Below the pieces are notes generated by a model. That model worked only from the letters and a program-made list of their open reading frames with translations, had not been told where the DNA came from and searched no databases. 64,000 bases of DNA. It comes from Gammaproteobacteria bacterium (GTDB lineage: Bacteria; Pseudomonadota; Gammaproteobacteria; Steroidobacterales; Steroidobacteraceae). The stretch covers positions 62,001 to 126,000 of the forward strand of contig DAIDHD010000021.1 of NCBI GenBank assembly GCA_027459765.1, in the 5' to 3' direction. How positions within the stretch are numbered: the first letter of the stretch is position 1; every line of letters starts with the position of its first letter. Made by a program: the position numbers and the translations under genes. This document shows positions 1-9,200 of this stretch, in pieces.

Positions 1-58
1 TTTCGGTGTTTATGAAGGTATAAAAAGGCGGTTCGCAGTAAGTAATAGGCATTCCGAC

Positions 59-484
59 GTGGATATCGTCGACGAGAAGCTGCTCGCGGCCCTGAAGGAA
101 AACGCCCGCGCCTCGGTCGCCCGGCTCGCCCGGCTGGTGGGCCGGTCGCGCACCAGCGTGCAGAGCCGTCTCGCGCGGCTCGAGAAGGAGGGCGTCATCG
201 CCGGCTACTCGGTGCGCCTCGGCGCGCGGCACGACGCCGACGCGGTTCGCGCCCACGTCATGATCAAGGTCGGACCCAAGGAGGCGCGCTCCGTGACCGC
301 GAGCCTGCGCGCGATCCCGCAGGTCAGGGTGCTGCACGCCGTCAGCGGCGACGTGGATCTGATCGCCGTCGCCGGGGCCGCCTCCGTGGCCGACATGGAC
401 GAGGTCATCGACCGCATCGGCGAGCTCGCCGGGGTGGAGCGGACCACCTCCTCGATCATTCTGTCGACCAAGTTCGAGCGCTGA
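59..484 (+). CDS. Lrp/AsnC family transcriptional regulator
   Basis: A 141-residue DNA-binding regulator of the Lrp/AsnC family, usual length about 150. Residues 1-60 form the winged helix-turn-helix (ASVARLARLVGRSRTSVQSRL region). Residues 65-140 form the alpha/beta effector-binding domain that lets these proteins assemble as dimers and octamers. The start is GTG; no upstream in-frame ATG keeps the family N-terminus (DIVDEKLLAALKENAR). A TATAAA-like element lies at 20-25, but the upstream region is cut by the window edge. The ligand and target genes cannot be read from sequence. The following DUF3667 gene starts about 55 bases later on the same strand. The family call is secure; the regulon is unknown. 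Confidence 0.93.
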   Translation: MDIVDEKLLAALKENARASVARLARLVGRSRTSVQSRLARLEKEGVIAGYSVRLGARHDADAVRAHVMIKVGPKEARSVTASLRAIPQVRVLHAVSGDVDLIAVAGAASVADMDEVIDRIGELAGVERTTSSIILSTKFER

Positions 485-540
485 CGGCCGCGTCGCACGG
501 GCGCTGCGTAGGCACGCCGCCCTGCGGTAGCATCGCCAGC

Positions 541-1482
541 ATGCACGGCGCCTCCTCCAGCGATCACCCGGGCACTTGCGGCAATTGCGGCGCGCAGCTC
601 GTGGGGCCGTACTGCGCACAGTGCGGCCAGCACGCGCACGTCAGCGCGCGCAACCTCGCCGGTGTGATCCACGACGGCTGGCACGACCTGACCCACCTGG
701 ACGGCCGGCTGTGGCACACGCTCGGGCTGCTGCTCGGCCGGCCGGGGCGGCTGACGCTGGAGTACTTCGAGGAGCACCGCGCGCGCTATCTGCCGCCGGT
801 GCGGCTGTACCTGGTCCTGAGCGTGCTGTTCTTCGGTCTCGGTCTGTCGCTGCCGCACGGCGGAGTGCCGATCGTCGTGAAGCAGGATTCGAGCCCGGCG
901 GCGGCGAGCGCGCCGCAGGCGGCGCCGGGCGCGCAACGAACCTGGCGGCCGGCCGAGGACGAGGGCTTCGACCTCGGCGAGGTGGTCGACTGCGACAGTC
1001 TCAAGCTCGGCACGGGCAACGCCTTCGTGCGGGTGCTCGACCGCGCCTGCCGGCGCAACGCCGCGGACCACTGGCGCGAGCTGCCGCGGACCCTGGTGCA
1101 CAACATCCCGAAGATGATGTTCGTGTTCCTGCCGCTGATGGCGGCCGCCATGCTGCTGCTCTACTGGCGTCCGCGGCGCTTCTACGTCGAGCACCTGGTG
1201 TTCCTGTTGCACAACCACTCGGCCGTGTACCTGGCGTTCGCGCTCATGGCGGTGCTCGACGGCGTCGGCCGGCTGTGGCCGGCGATTGCGGCGGTGGTCT
1301 CGACGGTCTCCAGCCTGGGAATGCTGTACGTCGGGTGGTATCCGTATGCCGCCATGCGCCGCTTCTACGGCCAGGGGCGCGCCCTCACGCTGGTCAAGTA
1401 CGCGCTGCTCGCCGTCGTCTACGCCGTCTTTTCGGTCCTGACTCTCGGCGGCACCGCGCTGATCAGCGTGCTCGAGACTTGA
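541..1482 (+). CDS. DUF3667 zinc-ribbon membrane protein
   Basis: A 313-residue protein. The N-terminus holds a four-cysteine zinc ribbon (C13, C16, C25, C28: CGNC and CAQC pairs). A conserved HDGWHDLTHLDGRLWHT segment (about 40-60) and a Tyr/Arg-rich segment (YFEEHRARYLPP) follow, as in DUF3667 proteins. Hydrophobic helices lie near residues 80-100 and between about 195 and 310 (four or five segments). The central stretch (about 115-150) is low-complexity Ala/Pro and probably a loop. No function is known for the family; I infer an inner-membrane protein with a cytosolic zinc ribbon. Its last 20 bases overlap the end of the convergent sulfate permease gene. Confidence 0.85.
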   Translation: MHGASSSDHPGTCGNCGAQLVGPYCAQCGQHAHVSARNLAGVIHDGWHDLTHLDGRLWHTLGLLLGRPGRLTLEYFEEHRARYLPPVRLYLVLSVLFFGLGLSLPHGGVPIVVKQDSSPAAASAPQAAPGAQRTWRPAEDEGFDLGEVVDCDSLKLGTGNAFVRVLDRACRRNAADHWRELPRTLVHNIPKMMFVFLPLMAAAMLLLYWRPRRFYVEHLVFLLHNHSAVYLAFALMAVLDGVGRLWPAIAAVVSTVSSLGMLYVGWYPYAAMRRFYGQGRALTLVKYALLAVVYAVFSVLTLGGTALISVLET

Positions 1483-3145
1483 GAGGCGCGCCGGCGGCGC
1501 GGGCGCGCTCCAGCGCCTCGTCCAGGCTCGCCGCGACGTTGTGGGCGCCGAGGTGCGCGAGCACGCCGGCGCGTTCGAGCTTGCGCAGCACGTTCGGCCG
1601 CACCTCCGCCAGCAGCACCGTGGCGCCGTGGCGCTTGAAGTCGGTGATGATCTCCTCGAGCGCGAGGATGCCGGTGGCATCCACGAAAGGCACGTTGCCC
1701 ATGCGCAGCACGAGCGTCGTGGCGGGACGGTGGATGTGCGCCAGCGTGCGCTCCAGCTTCTCCGCGGCGGCGAAGAAGAAGGGTCCGTCGATCCGATACA
1801 CCGTGACGCCGGCGACCGTCGCGGCCGGCTGGGCCGTCACGGCCTCGGCCTGTGCCGCGGCGGGTGGCGCGGCCGAACCCTCGCCGGCCGGTTCGACGGC
1901 GACGGTGTCCGCCATGCGGCGCATGAACAGCAGCGAGGCGAGGATCACGCCGACGTTCACCGCCACCACCAGATCGACGAATACGGTGAGCAGCAGCGTG
2001 ATCGCCAGCACGAGCGCATCGGGGCGTGGCGCCGAGCGCAGCAAGCGCACGACGTGGCCGATCTGGCTCATGTTCCAGGCCACCACGAACAGGATGGCGG
2101 AGAGCGCACACAGCGGGATTGCGCCGGCGAGCGGGGCGAGCAGCAGGATCACCAGCACCAGCAGCCCCGAGTGCACCAGCGCGGCGAGCGGGCTGGTGGC
2201 GCCGTTGCGGATGTTGGTGGCGGTGCGGGCGATGGCGCCGGTGGCGGCGAAGCCGCCGAGCAGCGGCGCCACCATGTTGGCGATGCCCTGGCCGATCAAC
2301 TCCTGATTGGAGTCGTGGCGCGTGCCGGCCATGCCGTCGGCCACCACCGCGGAGAGCAGCGACTCGATGGCGCCGAGCAGGGCGATCGTGAACGCGGGGC
2401 CGACCAGCGAGAGCGCCTCCGCGGCGCTGACGGCGGGGAAGGACGGCAGCGGCAGGCTCCTCGGGATGCCGCCGAAGGTGCTGCCGATGGTGGCGACGCC
2501 GTCGAAGTGGAACACCGCCTGCAGGGTGGTCACCACCACCAGCGCCACCAGAGGCGCCGGCACGCGCCGGCAAAGGGGCGCACCCACGGTGAGGATGGCG
2601 AGGGCGGTCAGCGCGAGGCCGGTGGTCGCCGGCCGCAGCGTCGGCGCCGCCCGCAGCAACGCCCACAAGTGCTCGTGGAAGTGCAGCCCCGAGGGCGCCG
2701 GAGCGAGGCCGAAGAAATCCTTCCACTGGCCGACGAAGATGATTACGCCAATGCCGGCGGTGAAGCCCGCGATCACCGGCTCGGGGATGAACTTGATCAC
2801 CGCGCCCAGGCGCGCGGCGCCGAACACGACCAGGATGGCGCCCGCGAGCAGCGTCGCGAACTGCAGTCCGGCGACCCCGTGCTGCGCGGTGATCACCGAG
2901 AGCACGGCGATGAACGCGCCGGTGGGTCCGGATATCTGCACCCGCGTGCCGCCGAACACGGCGGTCAGCGCCGCGGCGACGATCGCCGTGTACAGGCCCT
3001 GTTCCGGGCGTGCGCCGCTGGCGATGGCGAAGGCCATGGCGAGCGGCAGGGCAACCACCCCGACGATGGCGCCGGCGAGCAGGTTGTTGGCCAGATGGCG
3101 GCGCGACCACAGGCCCGCCGCCTTCGCTTCGAGGAGCGCGATCAT
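1463..3145 (-). CDS. SulP family anion (sulfate/bicarbonate) permease with STAS domain
   Basis: A 560-residue SLC26/SulP transporter. About 10-12 membrane helices span residues 20-400, with the signature ISGPTGAFIAV near residue 70. The C-terminal STAS domain (about 440-545) contains PFVDATGILALEEI, the STAS core where other family members carry the phosphorylatable or nucleotide-contact residue. Members move sulfate, bicarbonate or dicarboxylates across the inner membrane; the substrate here cannot be decided. No carbonic anhydrase gene flanks it, which weakens but does not exclude a bicarbonate role. An Ala/Pro-rich insert of about 30 residues sits between the membrane part and STAS. It diverges from mtnA across a 96-base gap. 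Confidence 0.93.
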   Translation of the reverse strand: MIALLEAKAAGLWSRRHLANNLLAGAIVGVVALPLAMAFAIASGARPEQGLYTAIVAAALTAVFGGTRVQISGPTGAFIAVLSVITAQHGVAGLQFATLLAGAILVVFGAARLGAVIKFIPEPVIAGFTAGIGVIIFVGQWKDFFGLAPAPSGLHFHEHLWALLRAAPTLRPATTGLALTALAILTVGAPLCRRVPAPLVALVVVTTLQAVFHFDGVATIGSTFGGIPRSLPLPSFPAVSAAEALSLVGPAFTIALLGAIESLLSAVVADGMAGTRHDSNQELIGQGIANMVAPLLGGFAATGAIARTATNIRNGATSPLAALVHSGLLVLVILLLAPLAGAIPLCALSAILFVVAWNMSQIGHVVRLLRSAPRPDALVLAITLLLTVFVDLVVAVNVGVILASLLFMRRMADTVAVEPAGEGSAAPPAAAQAEAVTAQPAATVAGVTVYRIDGPFFFAAAEKLERTLAHIHRPATTLVLRMGNVPFVDATGILALEEIITDFKRHGATVLLAEVRPNVLRKLERAGVLAHLGAHNVAASLDEALERARAAGAPLKSRAR

Positions 3146-3241
3146 GCGTCATGGTATCGGCTGCGTCCGGCGCTAGGCCACTGCGGATTCCCCTTAGGCG
3201 AGAGTCGAGTCCGGTAATATGCCGGCAATGCGAGTGCGAGC

Positions 3242-4333
3242 ATGAAGATCGAGGGCCGGTCCTACCGCACGATCATGGCCACCGATGCCGGTACGGTGCG
3301 GGTGATCGACCAGTCGCGGCTGCCATTCGAGTTCGCCTTCCGGGAACTCGCGACCGCCGCCGACGCGGCTCGCGCCATCCGCGACATGGTGGTGCGCGGC
3401 GCGCCGCTGATAGGCGCGACCGCGGCGTACGGCCTCGCGCTCGCCGTCCGCGAGGATCCGTCGGACGCCCGGATCGAGGAGGCGGCGCGGCTGCTGTGCG
3501 CGACGCGGCCCACGGCCCACAACCTCGCCTGGGCGCTGGCCACCCTGCGCACGGCGCTCGCAGGCGTACCGCCCGCGTCGCGCCCGGACATCGCCTGGCG
3601 CGAGGCCGCCCGCATCTGCGATGCCGACGTGGCGCAGTGTCGCGCCATCGGCGAGCACGGCCTGTCGATCCTCAAGGAGCTCTGGCGCCGGTGCGCGCGC
3701 CCGCTCAACGTGCTCACCCACTGCAACGCCGGCTGGCTGGCCTGCGTCGATTGGGGCACGGCGCTCGCGCCGGTGTACCGCGCGCACGACGAGGGAGTGC
3801 CGCTGCACGTGTGGGTCGACGAGACGCGGCCGCGCAACCAGGGCGCGTCGCTCACGGCCTTCGAGCTCGCGGCACACGGGGTTCGGCACACCGTGATCGC
3901 GGACAATCTCGGCGGCCACCTCATGCAGACCGGTCGGGTGGACGTGGTCATCTTCGGTGCCGACCGGGTGAGCGCCAACGGCGACGTCTGCAACAAAGTG
4001 GGCAGCTACCTGAAGGCGCTGGCGGCGCACGACAACGGCATACCCTGCTACGCCGCTCTGCCCGAGAGCACGATCGACTGGACGCTGCAGAGCGGTGCGC
4101 AGATCCCCATCGAGGAACGCGCCGCGCGCGAGCTCACGCACATCACCGGGCTCGGGCCGACCGGCACTCTGGAGACGGTGCAGGTCGTGCCGTCCTCGAG
4201 CCCGGCGTTGAACCTCGCCTTCGATGTGACGCCGGCGCGCCTGCTCAGCGGGCTCGTCACCGAGCGCGGCGTGTGTGCGGCATCGCGCACGGGCCTCCTC
4301 GGGCTGTATCCGGAGCGGCGGGCGGCATCGTGA
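3242..4333 (+). CDS. mtnA: S-methyl-5-thioribose-1-phosphate isomerase
   Basis: A 363-residue cytosolic isomerase converting 5-methylthioribose-1-phosphate to 5-methylthioribulose-1-phosphate. Catalytic Cys161 (THCNAGWLA) and Asp241 (FGADRVSANGDV) match the pair known in the Bacillus enzyme (C160/D240). The loop RGAPLIGATAAYGLAL (about residue 55) and the CNKVGSY segment are also intact. Length matches the family. It is the first gene of a four-gene cluster; its stop overlaps the aldolase start as GTGA. The neighbours indicate it acts in 5-methylthioadenosine or 5-deoxyadenosine salvage. A TAATAT -10-like element lies at 3215-3220 with no convincing -35. Confidence 0.97.
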   Translation: MKIEGRSYRTIMATDAGTVRVIDQSRLPFEFAFRELATAADAARAIRDMVVRGAPLIGATAAYGLALAVREDPSDARIEEAARLLCATRPTAHNLAWALATLRTALAGVPPASRPDIAWREAARICDADVAQCRAIGEHGLSILKELWRRCARPLNVLTHCNAGWLACVDWGTALAPVYRAHDEGVPLHVWVDETRPRNQGASLTAFELAAHGVRHTVIADNLGGHLMQTGRVDVVIFGADRVSANGDVCNKVGSYLKALAAHDNGIPCYAALPESTIDWTLQSGAQIPIEERAARELTHITGLGPTGTLETVQVVPSSSPALNLAFDVTPARLLSGLVTERGVCAASRTGLLGLYPERRAAS

Positions 4334-5025
4334 GCACCGTGGATCGCGACACGGCGATGCGGGTCGCGGTGATCGCCGCGTGCCGGGATCTCGCGAGCCG
4401 CGGTCTGGTGCAGGGCAAGGCCGGCAACGTGGCGGTACGGCGCGACGCGCGCCACTTCTTCGTCAGTCCCACGGGCATGGCTTACGCGAACCTCGAGCCC
4501 GAGGACGTGCCGCTGGTCGAACTCGACGGCCGCTGGTACGGGCGCCGGCGTCCGTCCAGCGAGTGGCGCATGCACCGTGACGTGCTGCGACGGCGGCCCG
4601 AGGTCGGCGCAGTGGTGCACACGCACTCGCGCGAGGCGACCGCACTCGCCTGCACGGGGCGCGGCATTCCGGCGTTCCACTACATGGTGGCGGTGGCCGG
4701 CGGCGAGGACCTGCGCTGCGCCCCCTATCACACCTTCGGCAGCCAGGCGCTCTCGGACGCCGCGCTCGCGGCACTCGAGGGGCGCCGCGCCTGCCTGCTC
4801 GCGAACCACGGCGTCGTCGCCGTCGGCGCGGACCTCGACGCGGCGGTCGGTCTCGCGGCGGAGGTCGAGGAGCTCGCGGCGCAGTACCGGCTGGCGCTCG
4901 GCCTGGGAGGCGTGCGCCTGCTCGATGGCGCGGAAATGGCGCGAGTGATCGATAAGTTTCGCACCTACGGAACGCAGCGCACGGAAGATGCGGAACTCGT
5001 TCACTGCGGAGAGCTTCCCCGATGA
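4330..5025 (+). CDS. Class II aldolase, probable methylthioribulose-1-phosphate aldolase of the DHAP shunt
   Basis: A 231-residue class II (zinc) aldolase of the fuculose/ribulose phosphate aldolase family. Zinc ligands are H97 and H99 (VVHTHS) and H160 (NHGV). The catalytic Glu is E78 (SSEWRMH). Placement between mtnA and mtnK matches the DHAP shunt known from Rhodospirillum rubrum and pathogenic E. coli. There, 5-(methylthio)ribulose-1-phosphate is split to dihydroxyacetone phosphate and (methylthio)acetaldehyde. Alternative: MtnB dehydratase of the methionine salvage pathway. No mtnC, mtnD or mtnW/X gene is nearby, which favours the aldolase. The GTG start overlaps the mtnA stop; the end overlaps the mtnK ATG by four bases. 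Confidence 0.88.
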   Translation: MSTVDRDTAMRVAVIAACRDLASRGLVQGKAGNVAVRRDARHFFVSPTGMAYANLEPEDVPLVELDGRWYGRRRPSSEWRMHRDVLRRRPEVGAVVHTHSREATALACTGRGIPAFHYMVAVAGGEDLRCAPYHTFGSQALSDAALAALEGRRACLLANHGVVAVGADLDAAVGLAAEVEELAAQYRLALGLGGVRLLDGAEMARVIDKFRTYGTQRTEDAELVHCGELPR

Positions 5026-6293
5026 GCGAGCCTGCCGCGCGGGATGAATACCGGCCGCTCGACGCGGCACGCCTGCGCGCGTGGCTCGCCGGCCTGCCGG
5101 CACGAGAGGCGCTCGGCGGCGATCCGGGCGATTGGCGCGTGCGCGAGATCGGGGACGGCAACCTGAACCTGGTGTTCATCGTCGAGGGGCCCGCCGGCGC
5201 GCTGTGCGTGAAGCAGGCGCTGCCGTACGTACGCGTGGCCGGGCCGTCCTGGCCCATGACGCCCTCGCGGGCGGCTTTCGAGTGGGCCTACTTCGAGACC
5301 GTGGCGCCGTACGTCGGCGCCGCGATCCCGCGAATGCACCACTTCGACCCCCAGTCCTATTGCATCGTCATGGAGTGCCTCGCCGAGCACGTGATCCTGC
5401 GTCGTGGACTGATGCAGGCGCGCCGCTTCGAGCGGGCTGCGGGCGACGTCGGCACGTACGTGGCGCGCGCCTGCTTCCACACCTCGGACCTGGCCCTGCC
5501 CGTGGAGCGCAAAATGCAGTCGGTGGCGCGCTTCGCCGGCAATCACGATCTGGTGCGCATCACGGTGGACCTGGTGTTCACCGATCCGTACCGCGAGGCG
5601 GCGCGCAACCGCCACACTTCCCCGCAACTCGACGACGCCGTGCAGGCGTTGCGCGCCGACGACGCCGTCAAGATCGCGGCGGCGAGGCTCGGCGCGAAAT
5701 TCCTGACCGAGGCGCAGGCGCTCATTCACGGCGACCTGCACTCGGGATCGGTCATGGTGAGCGTGGACGAGACCCGGATCATCGATCCGGAGTTCGCCTT
5801 CTACGGTCCCATCGGCTTCGATTTGGGAGCGTTCCTCGCCAACCTGCTGCTCAACTGGTACGCGCTCGACGGGCTCGTGCCGGACCTCGAGGCGCGCGCG
5901 GCGCAGCGGCTGTGGCTCACCGAGCAGATGCGCTCGTTCTGGAACTCCTTCAGCGACTGCTTTCTCGGCCTGTGGCGCGGCACCGTTGCGGTCGGCGACG
6001 CCTTCCCCGCATCGACCTTCGCCGATCCGGGCGCCGCGGCGGCGCTGGATGCGCAACGCCGCGCGTACGTCGAGGCGCTGTTCGCCGACATGCTCGGCTT
6101 CGCGGCCTGCAAGATGATCCGGCGAATCGTCGGTTTTGCGCACGTCGCCGACCTGGAGAGCATCGCCGATCCGCAGCGGCGCGCGGCGTGCGAGCGGGCG
6201 GCCCTCGCGCTCGCGCGGCGACTGCTGGCGTGCCCGCGGGAATTTCGCCGCATCGACGACCTGATCGACGCGGTGGCCCAGGCGCGCGCGTGA
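5022..6293 (+). CDS. mtnK: S-methyl-5-thioribose kinase
   Basis: A 423-residue protein-kinase-fold enzyme that phosphorylates 5-methylthioribose at O1 with ATP, supplying the MtnA substrate. Visible motifs are the glycine-rich loop EIGDGNLNLVF (about 43-53), the catalytic HGDLHSGSVM (H236, D238) and the metal-binding DPEFAFYGPIGFD. The last is characteristic of MTR kinases and separates them from choline kinases. Length fits the family (about 400). Presence of MtnK implies that methylthioribose comes from a nucleosidase or from outside, because a phosphorylase would bypass the kinase. Neither gene is in this window. The stop overlaps the next gene's GTG start. Confidence 0.96.
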   Translation: MSEPAARDEYRPLDAARLRAWLAGLPAREALGGDPGDWRVREIGDGNLNLVFIVEGPAGALCVKQALPYVRVAGPSWPMTPSRAAFEWAYFETVAPYVGAAIPRMHHFDPQSYCIVMECLAEHVILRRGLMQARRFERAAGDVGTYVARACFHTSDLALPVERKMQSVARFAGNHDLVRITVDLVFTDPYREAARNRHTSPQLDDAVQALRADDAVKIAAARLGAKFLTEAQALIHGDLHSGSVMVSVDETRIIDPEFAFYGPIGFDLGAFLANLLLNWYALDGLVPDLEARAAQRLWLTEQMRSFWNSFSDCFLGLWRGTVAVGDAFPASTFADPGAAAALDAQRRAYVEALFADMLGFAACKMIRRIVGFAHVADLESIADPQRRAACERAALALARRLLACPREFRRIDDLIDAVAQARA

Positions 6294-9200
6294 ACACCCT
6301 GCCCGCGTCATTCACGCTGTCGAGCCCCGCCGGGTTGCGGGTCGAGGCCAATGGCAACGGTTCGCTGCGGCGCTTCGACGCCGCCGACGTGAGTCTTGCG
6401 CTGTTCCCGGGCAATGAGTTCGAGGCCGGACCGGCGAACGTGCATTTGCGCCGCCTCGACGGCACGCCCGTGTCCACGCCGCTGATCGGGCCACAGAGTC
6501 CGACGCGTTTCACGGCGGACCCGGCGCGCGCTGCGCTGCTCGGCTCGGGGCGCTGGCAGGGTATCGCGTATCGCATCGCGCTCGTGCTCGCGCGCGACGC
6601 GCCGGCGTGGTTCTGGCAGGTGGAACTGCACAACGAGACCGCGACGCCGCTGCGGGTCGATCTCACGTACGCGCAGGATCTGGCGCTGGCATCCTACTTC
6701 GCGGTGCGGCTCAACGAGTACTACGTCAGCCAGTACCTGGACCACACGGCGCTACGGCACCCGGAGCGGGGGTTCGCGATCGCGACCCGCCAGAACCAGG
6801 CCGTCGAGGGACGATTTCCCTGGTCGCTGATCGGCTCACTGCGCGAAGGTGTGGGTTATGCCACCGACGCGCTCCAGTTCCACGGTCTGGCGGCCCGCGC
6901 GGGTGCGCCGCTGCCGGGCCTCGCCGCCGACCTGCCGTCGTGCCGGCGGCAGCACGAGCACGCGCTCGCGGTGATCCGTGACGCGGCGTTGTGCATCGAG
7001 CCCGGAGCGCGGCAGTCCGCGGGCTTCTTCGGGCTGTATCTGCCGGATCACCCCACGGCGACCACGGCCGAGGATGCGCAGCGCATCGCCGACGTGCTGC
7101 GGCTGCCCGAGGCGGCTCTGCCGCGCACCCCGGTCTGGACGGCTTGTCGGTGGCCTGGTCCACCGTCGCCGGGGGAGCAGCCGCCGTCGCCATTCGACCC
7201 GGCCGCGGCGCTCGCGGCGCACGAACTGCAAGAGCATGAGCTGGCGGCACTGTTCCCCGGGCCCTGGCGGCAGGTCGAGCGCGACGACCAAGGTCGGATC
7301 CTGTCCTTCTTCCACGGCGACGGCTGCCACGTGGTGTTGCGCGCCAAGGAGTTGGCGGTGCTGCGTCCGCACGGGCACATCCTGCGCGGTGGCGCCGGCG
7401 TCACGCCGGACGAGAGCGCACTCACCTCGACCGTGTGGATGGCGGGGACGTTCCACTCGATGCTCACCCAGGGACACGTCGGCATCAATCGCTTCCTGTC
7501 CACGGTACACGGGTATCTCGGCTGGTTCCGCTCGCAGGGTCTGCGTCTGTTCGTCGAGGTCGACTCGGGCTGGCGCCTGCTCGACGTGCCGTCGGCATTC
7601 TCCATGACGCCGGACGCGTGCCGCTGGTTCTACCGGCACGCGTCGGGTCTCATCGAGGTACGATCCGCGGCCGCTGCGTCGCCCTGCGAGCTGACTCTCG
7701 CGGTCAGCGTGCGCGAGGGCCCGCCGGCGCGTCTGCGACTGTCGCACCACATCGCGTTCGGCGGTGACGACGGTGCCGTGCGCGGCGGCGTGCACTGGCG
7801 CCGCGACGGTGCCACCGTCGTGATCGCGCCGCCGCCGGACAGCGAAATCTGGCGCCGCTTTCCGCAAGGCGATTTCACGCTGACTCCTTCATCCGTCACG
7901 CGCGTGACGGCCGTGGGGGGCGACGAGCTGCTCTGGCCGGATGGTCGCTCACGCGGCGAGCCTCATCTCTGCCTGGAACTCGCGCCCGCGCGCGAAGCCG
8001 CCCTGACCATTCGCGGGCGGCTGATCGCACCGCCAGGGACGCCGGCGCCGGGCAGCGCCGAAGGTGCGGCGGTGCCGGCGCTCGCCACCGGCGCGGATCC
8101 GGCGGCGGCGTTCGCGCCGGTCGCGGACATCCTGCCCTGGTTCACGCACGACGCCTGGGTGCACTTCCTGGCGCCGCGGGGGCTGGAACAATACTCCGGC
8201 GGCGGCTGGGGTACGCGCGACGTCTGTCAGGGGCCGGTGGAAATGCTGCTCGCCACCGGACGGCTCGCGGCGCTGCGCGATCTCGTGCTCACGGTGATGC
8301 GGGCGCAGAACCCGGATGGCGACTGGCCGCAGTGGTTCACCTTCTTCGAGCGCGACCGCGGGATTCGCGCCGCCGACGCGCACGGCGACGTGGTGTTCTG
8401 GCCGCTGCTGGCCCTGGCGCAGTACCTGATTGCGTCCGGCGATGCGGGGCTGCTCGAGGTGTCGGTGCCGTTCTTCGATCCACGCGGGCCGGACGCGGGC
8501 GAACCGGCGACGGTGTGGCAGCACGTCGAGCGCGCGTTCGCGCTGATCGAGCGGCGGTCGGTCGCCGGCAGCGCGCTGCCGGCCTATGGCAACGGCGACT
8601 GGAACGATTCGCTGCAGCCGGTCGATCCGCGCATGCGCGATCACCTCGCCAGCGCCTGGACGGCGACGCTGGCGGCGCAGACGTGCACGACGCTGGCACG
8701 GGCGCTGCGCCGGGCGGCGCGCCACGCCGAGGCCGACGCGTTCGCCGCCCGGGCCGCGCGCATCGCGCGCGACTTCCGCGCCGTGTTCATCGCGGACGGC
8801 GTGCTCGCCGGTTACGCGTCCTTCGAGGACGGCGGGCGGCTCGACTGGCTGCTACACCCGCGTGACGGCCGTACCGGCATTCGCTTCAGCGCCCTCGCCA
8901 TGATTCACGCAATCCTCGAGGATCTGCTCACGCCGGAGGAAGCGCGTGCGCACCTGGCGCTGATCGCCACACACCTGTCCGGTCCCGACGGTGTGCGCCT
9001 GTTCGACCGGCCGATGGCTTATCACGGCGGCCCGCAGCGGGTGTTCCAGCGCGCCGAGAGCGCGTCGTTCTTCGGCCGCGAGATCGGCCTCATGTACACC
9101 CACGCGCACTTGCGCCACGCGCAGGCGCTCGCGCACGTCGGCGACGCCGAGGGCTTCTGGCGCGGTCTGTGCCTGGCGAATCCGGTGGGCATCCGTGCCC

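Noticed and set aside
205-1680. Long minus-strand open frame opposite the Lrp and DUF3667 genes
   Set aside because: Low-complexity Arg/Ala/His translation without family motifs; a GC-rich shadow of the real plus-strand genes.
4330-5025. Annotation as MtnB (methylthioribulose-1-phosphate dehydratase)
   Set aside because: No mtnC/mtnD/mtnW-X genes nearby and the mtnA-aldolase-mtnK order fits the DHAP shunt better; kept as an alternative.
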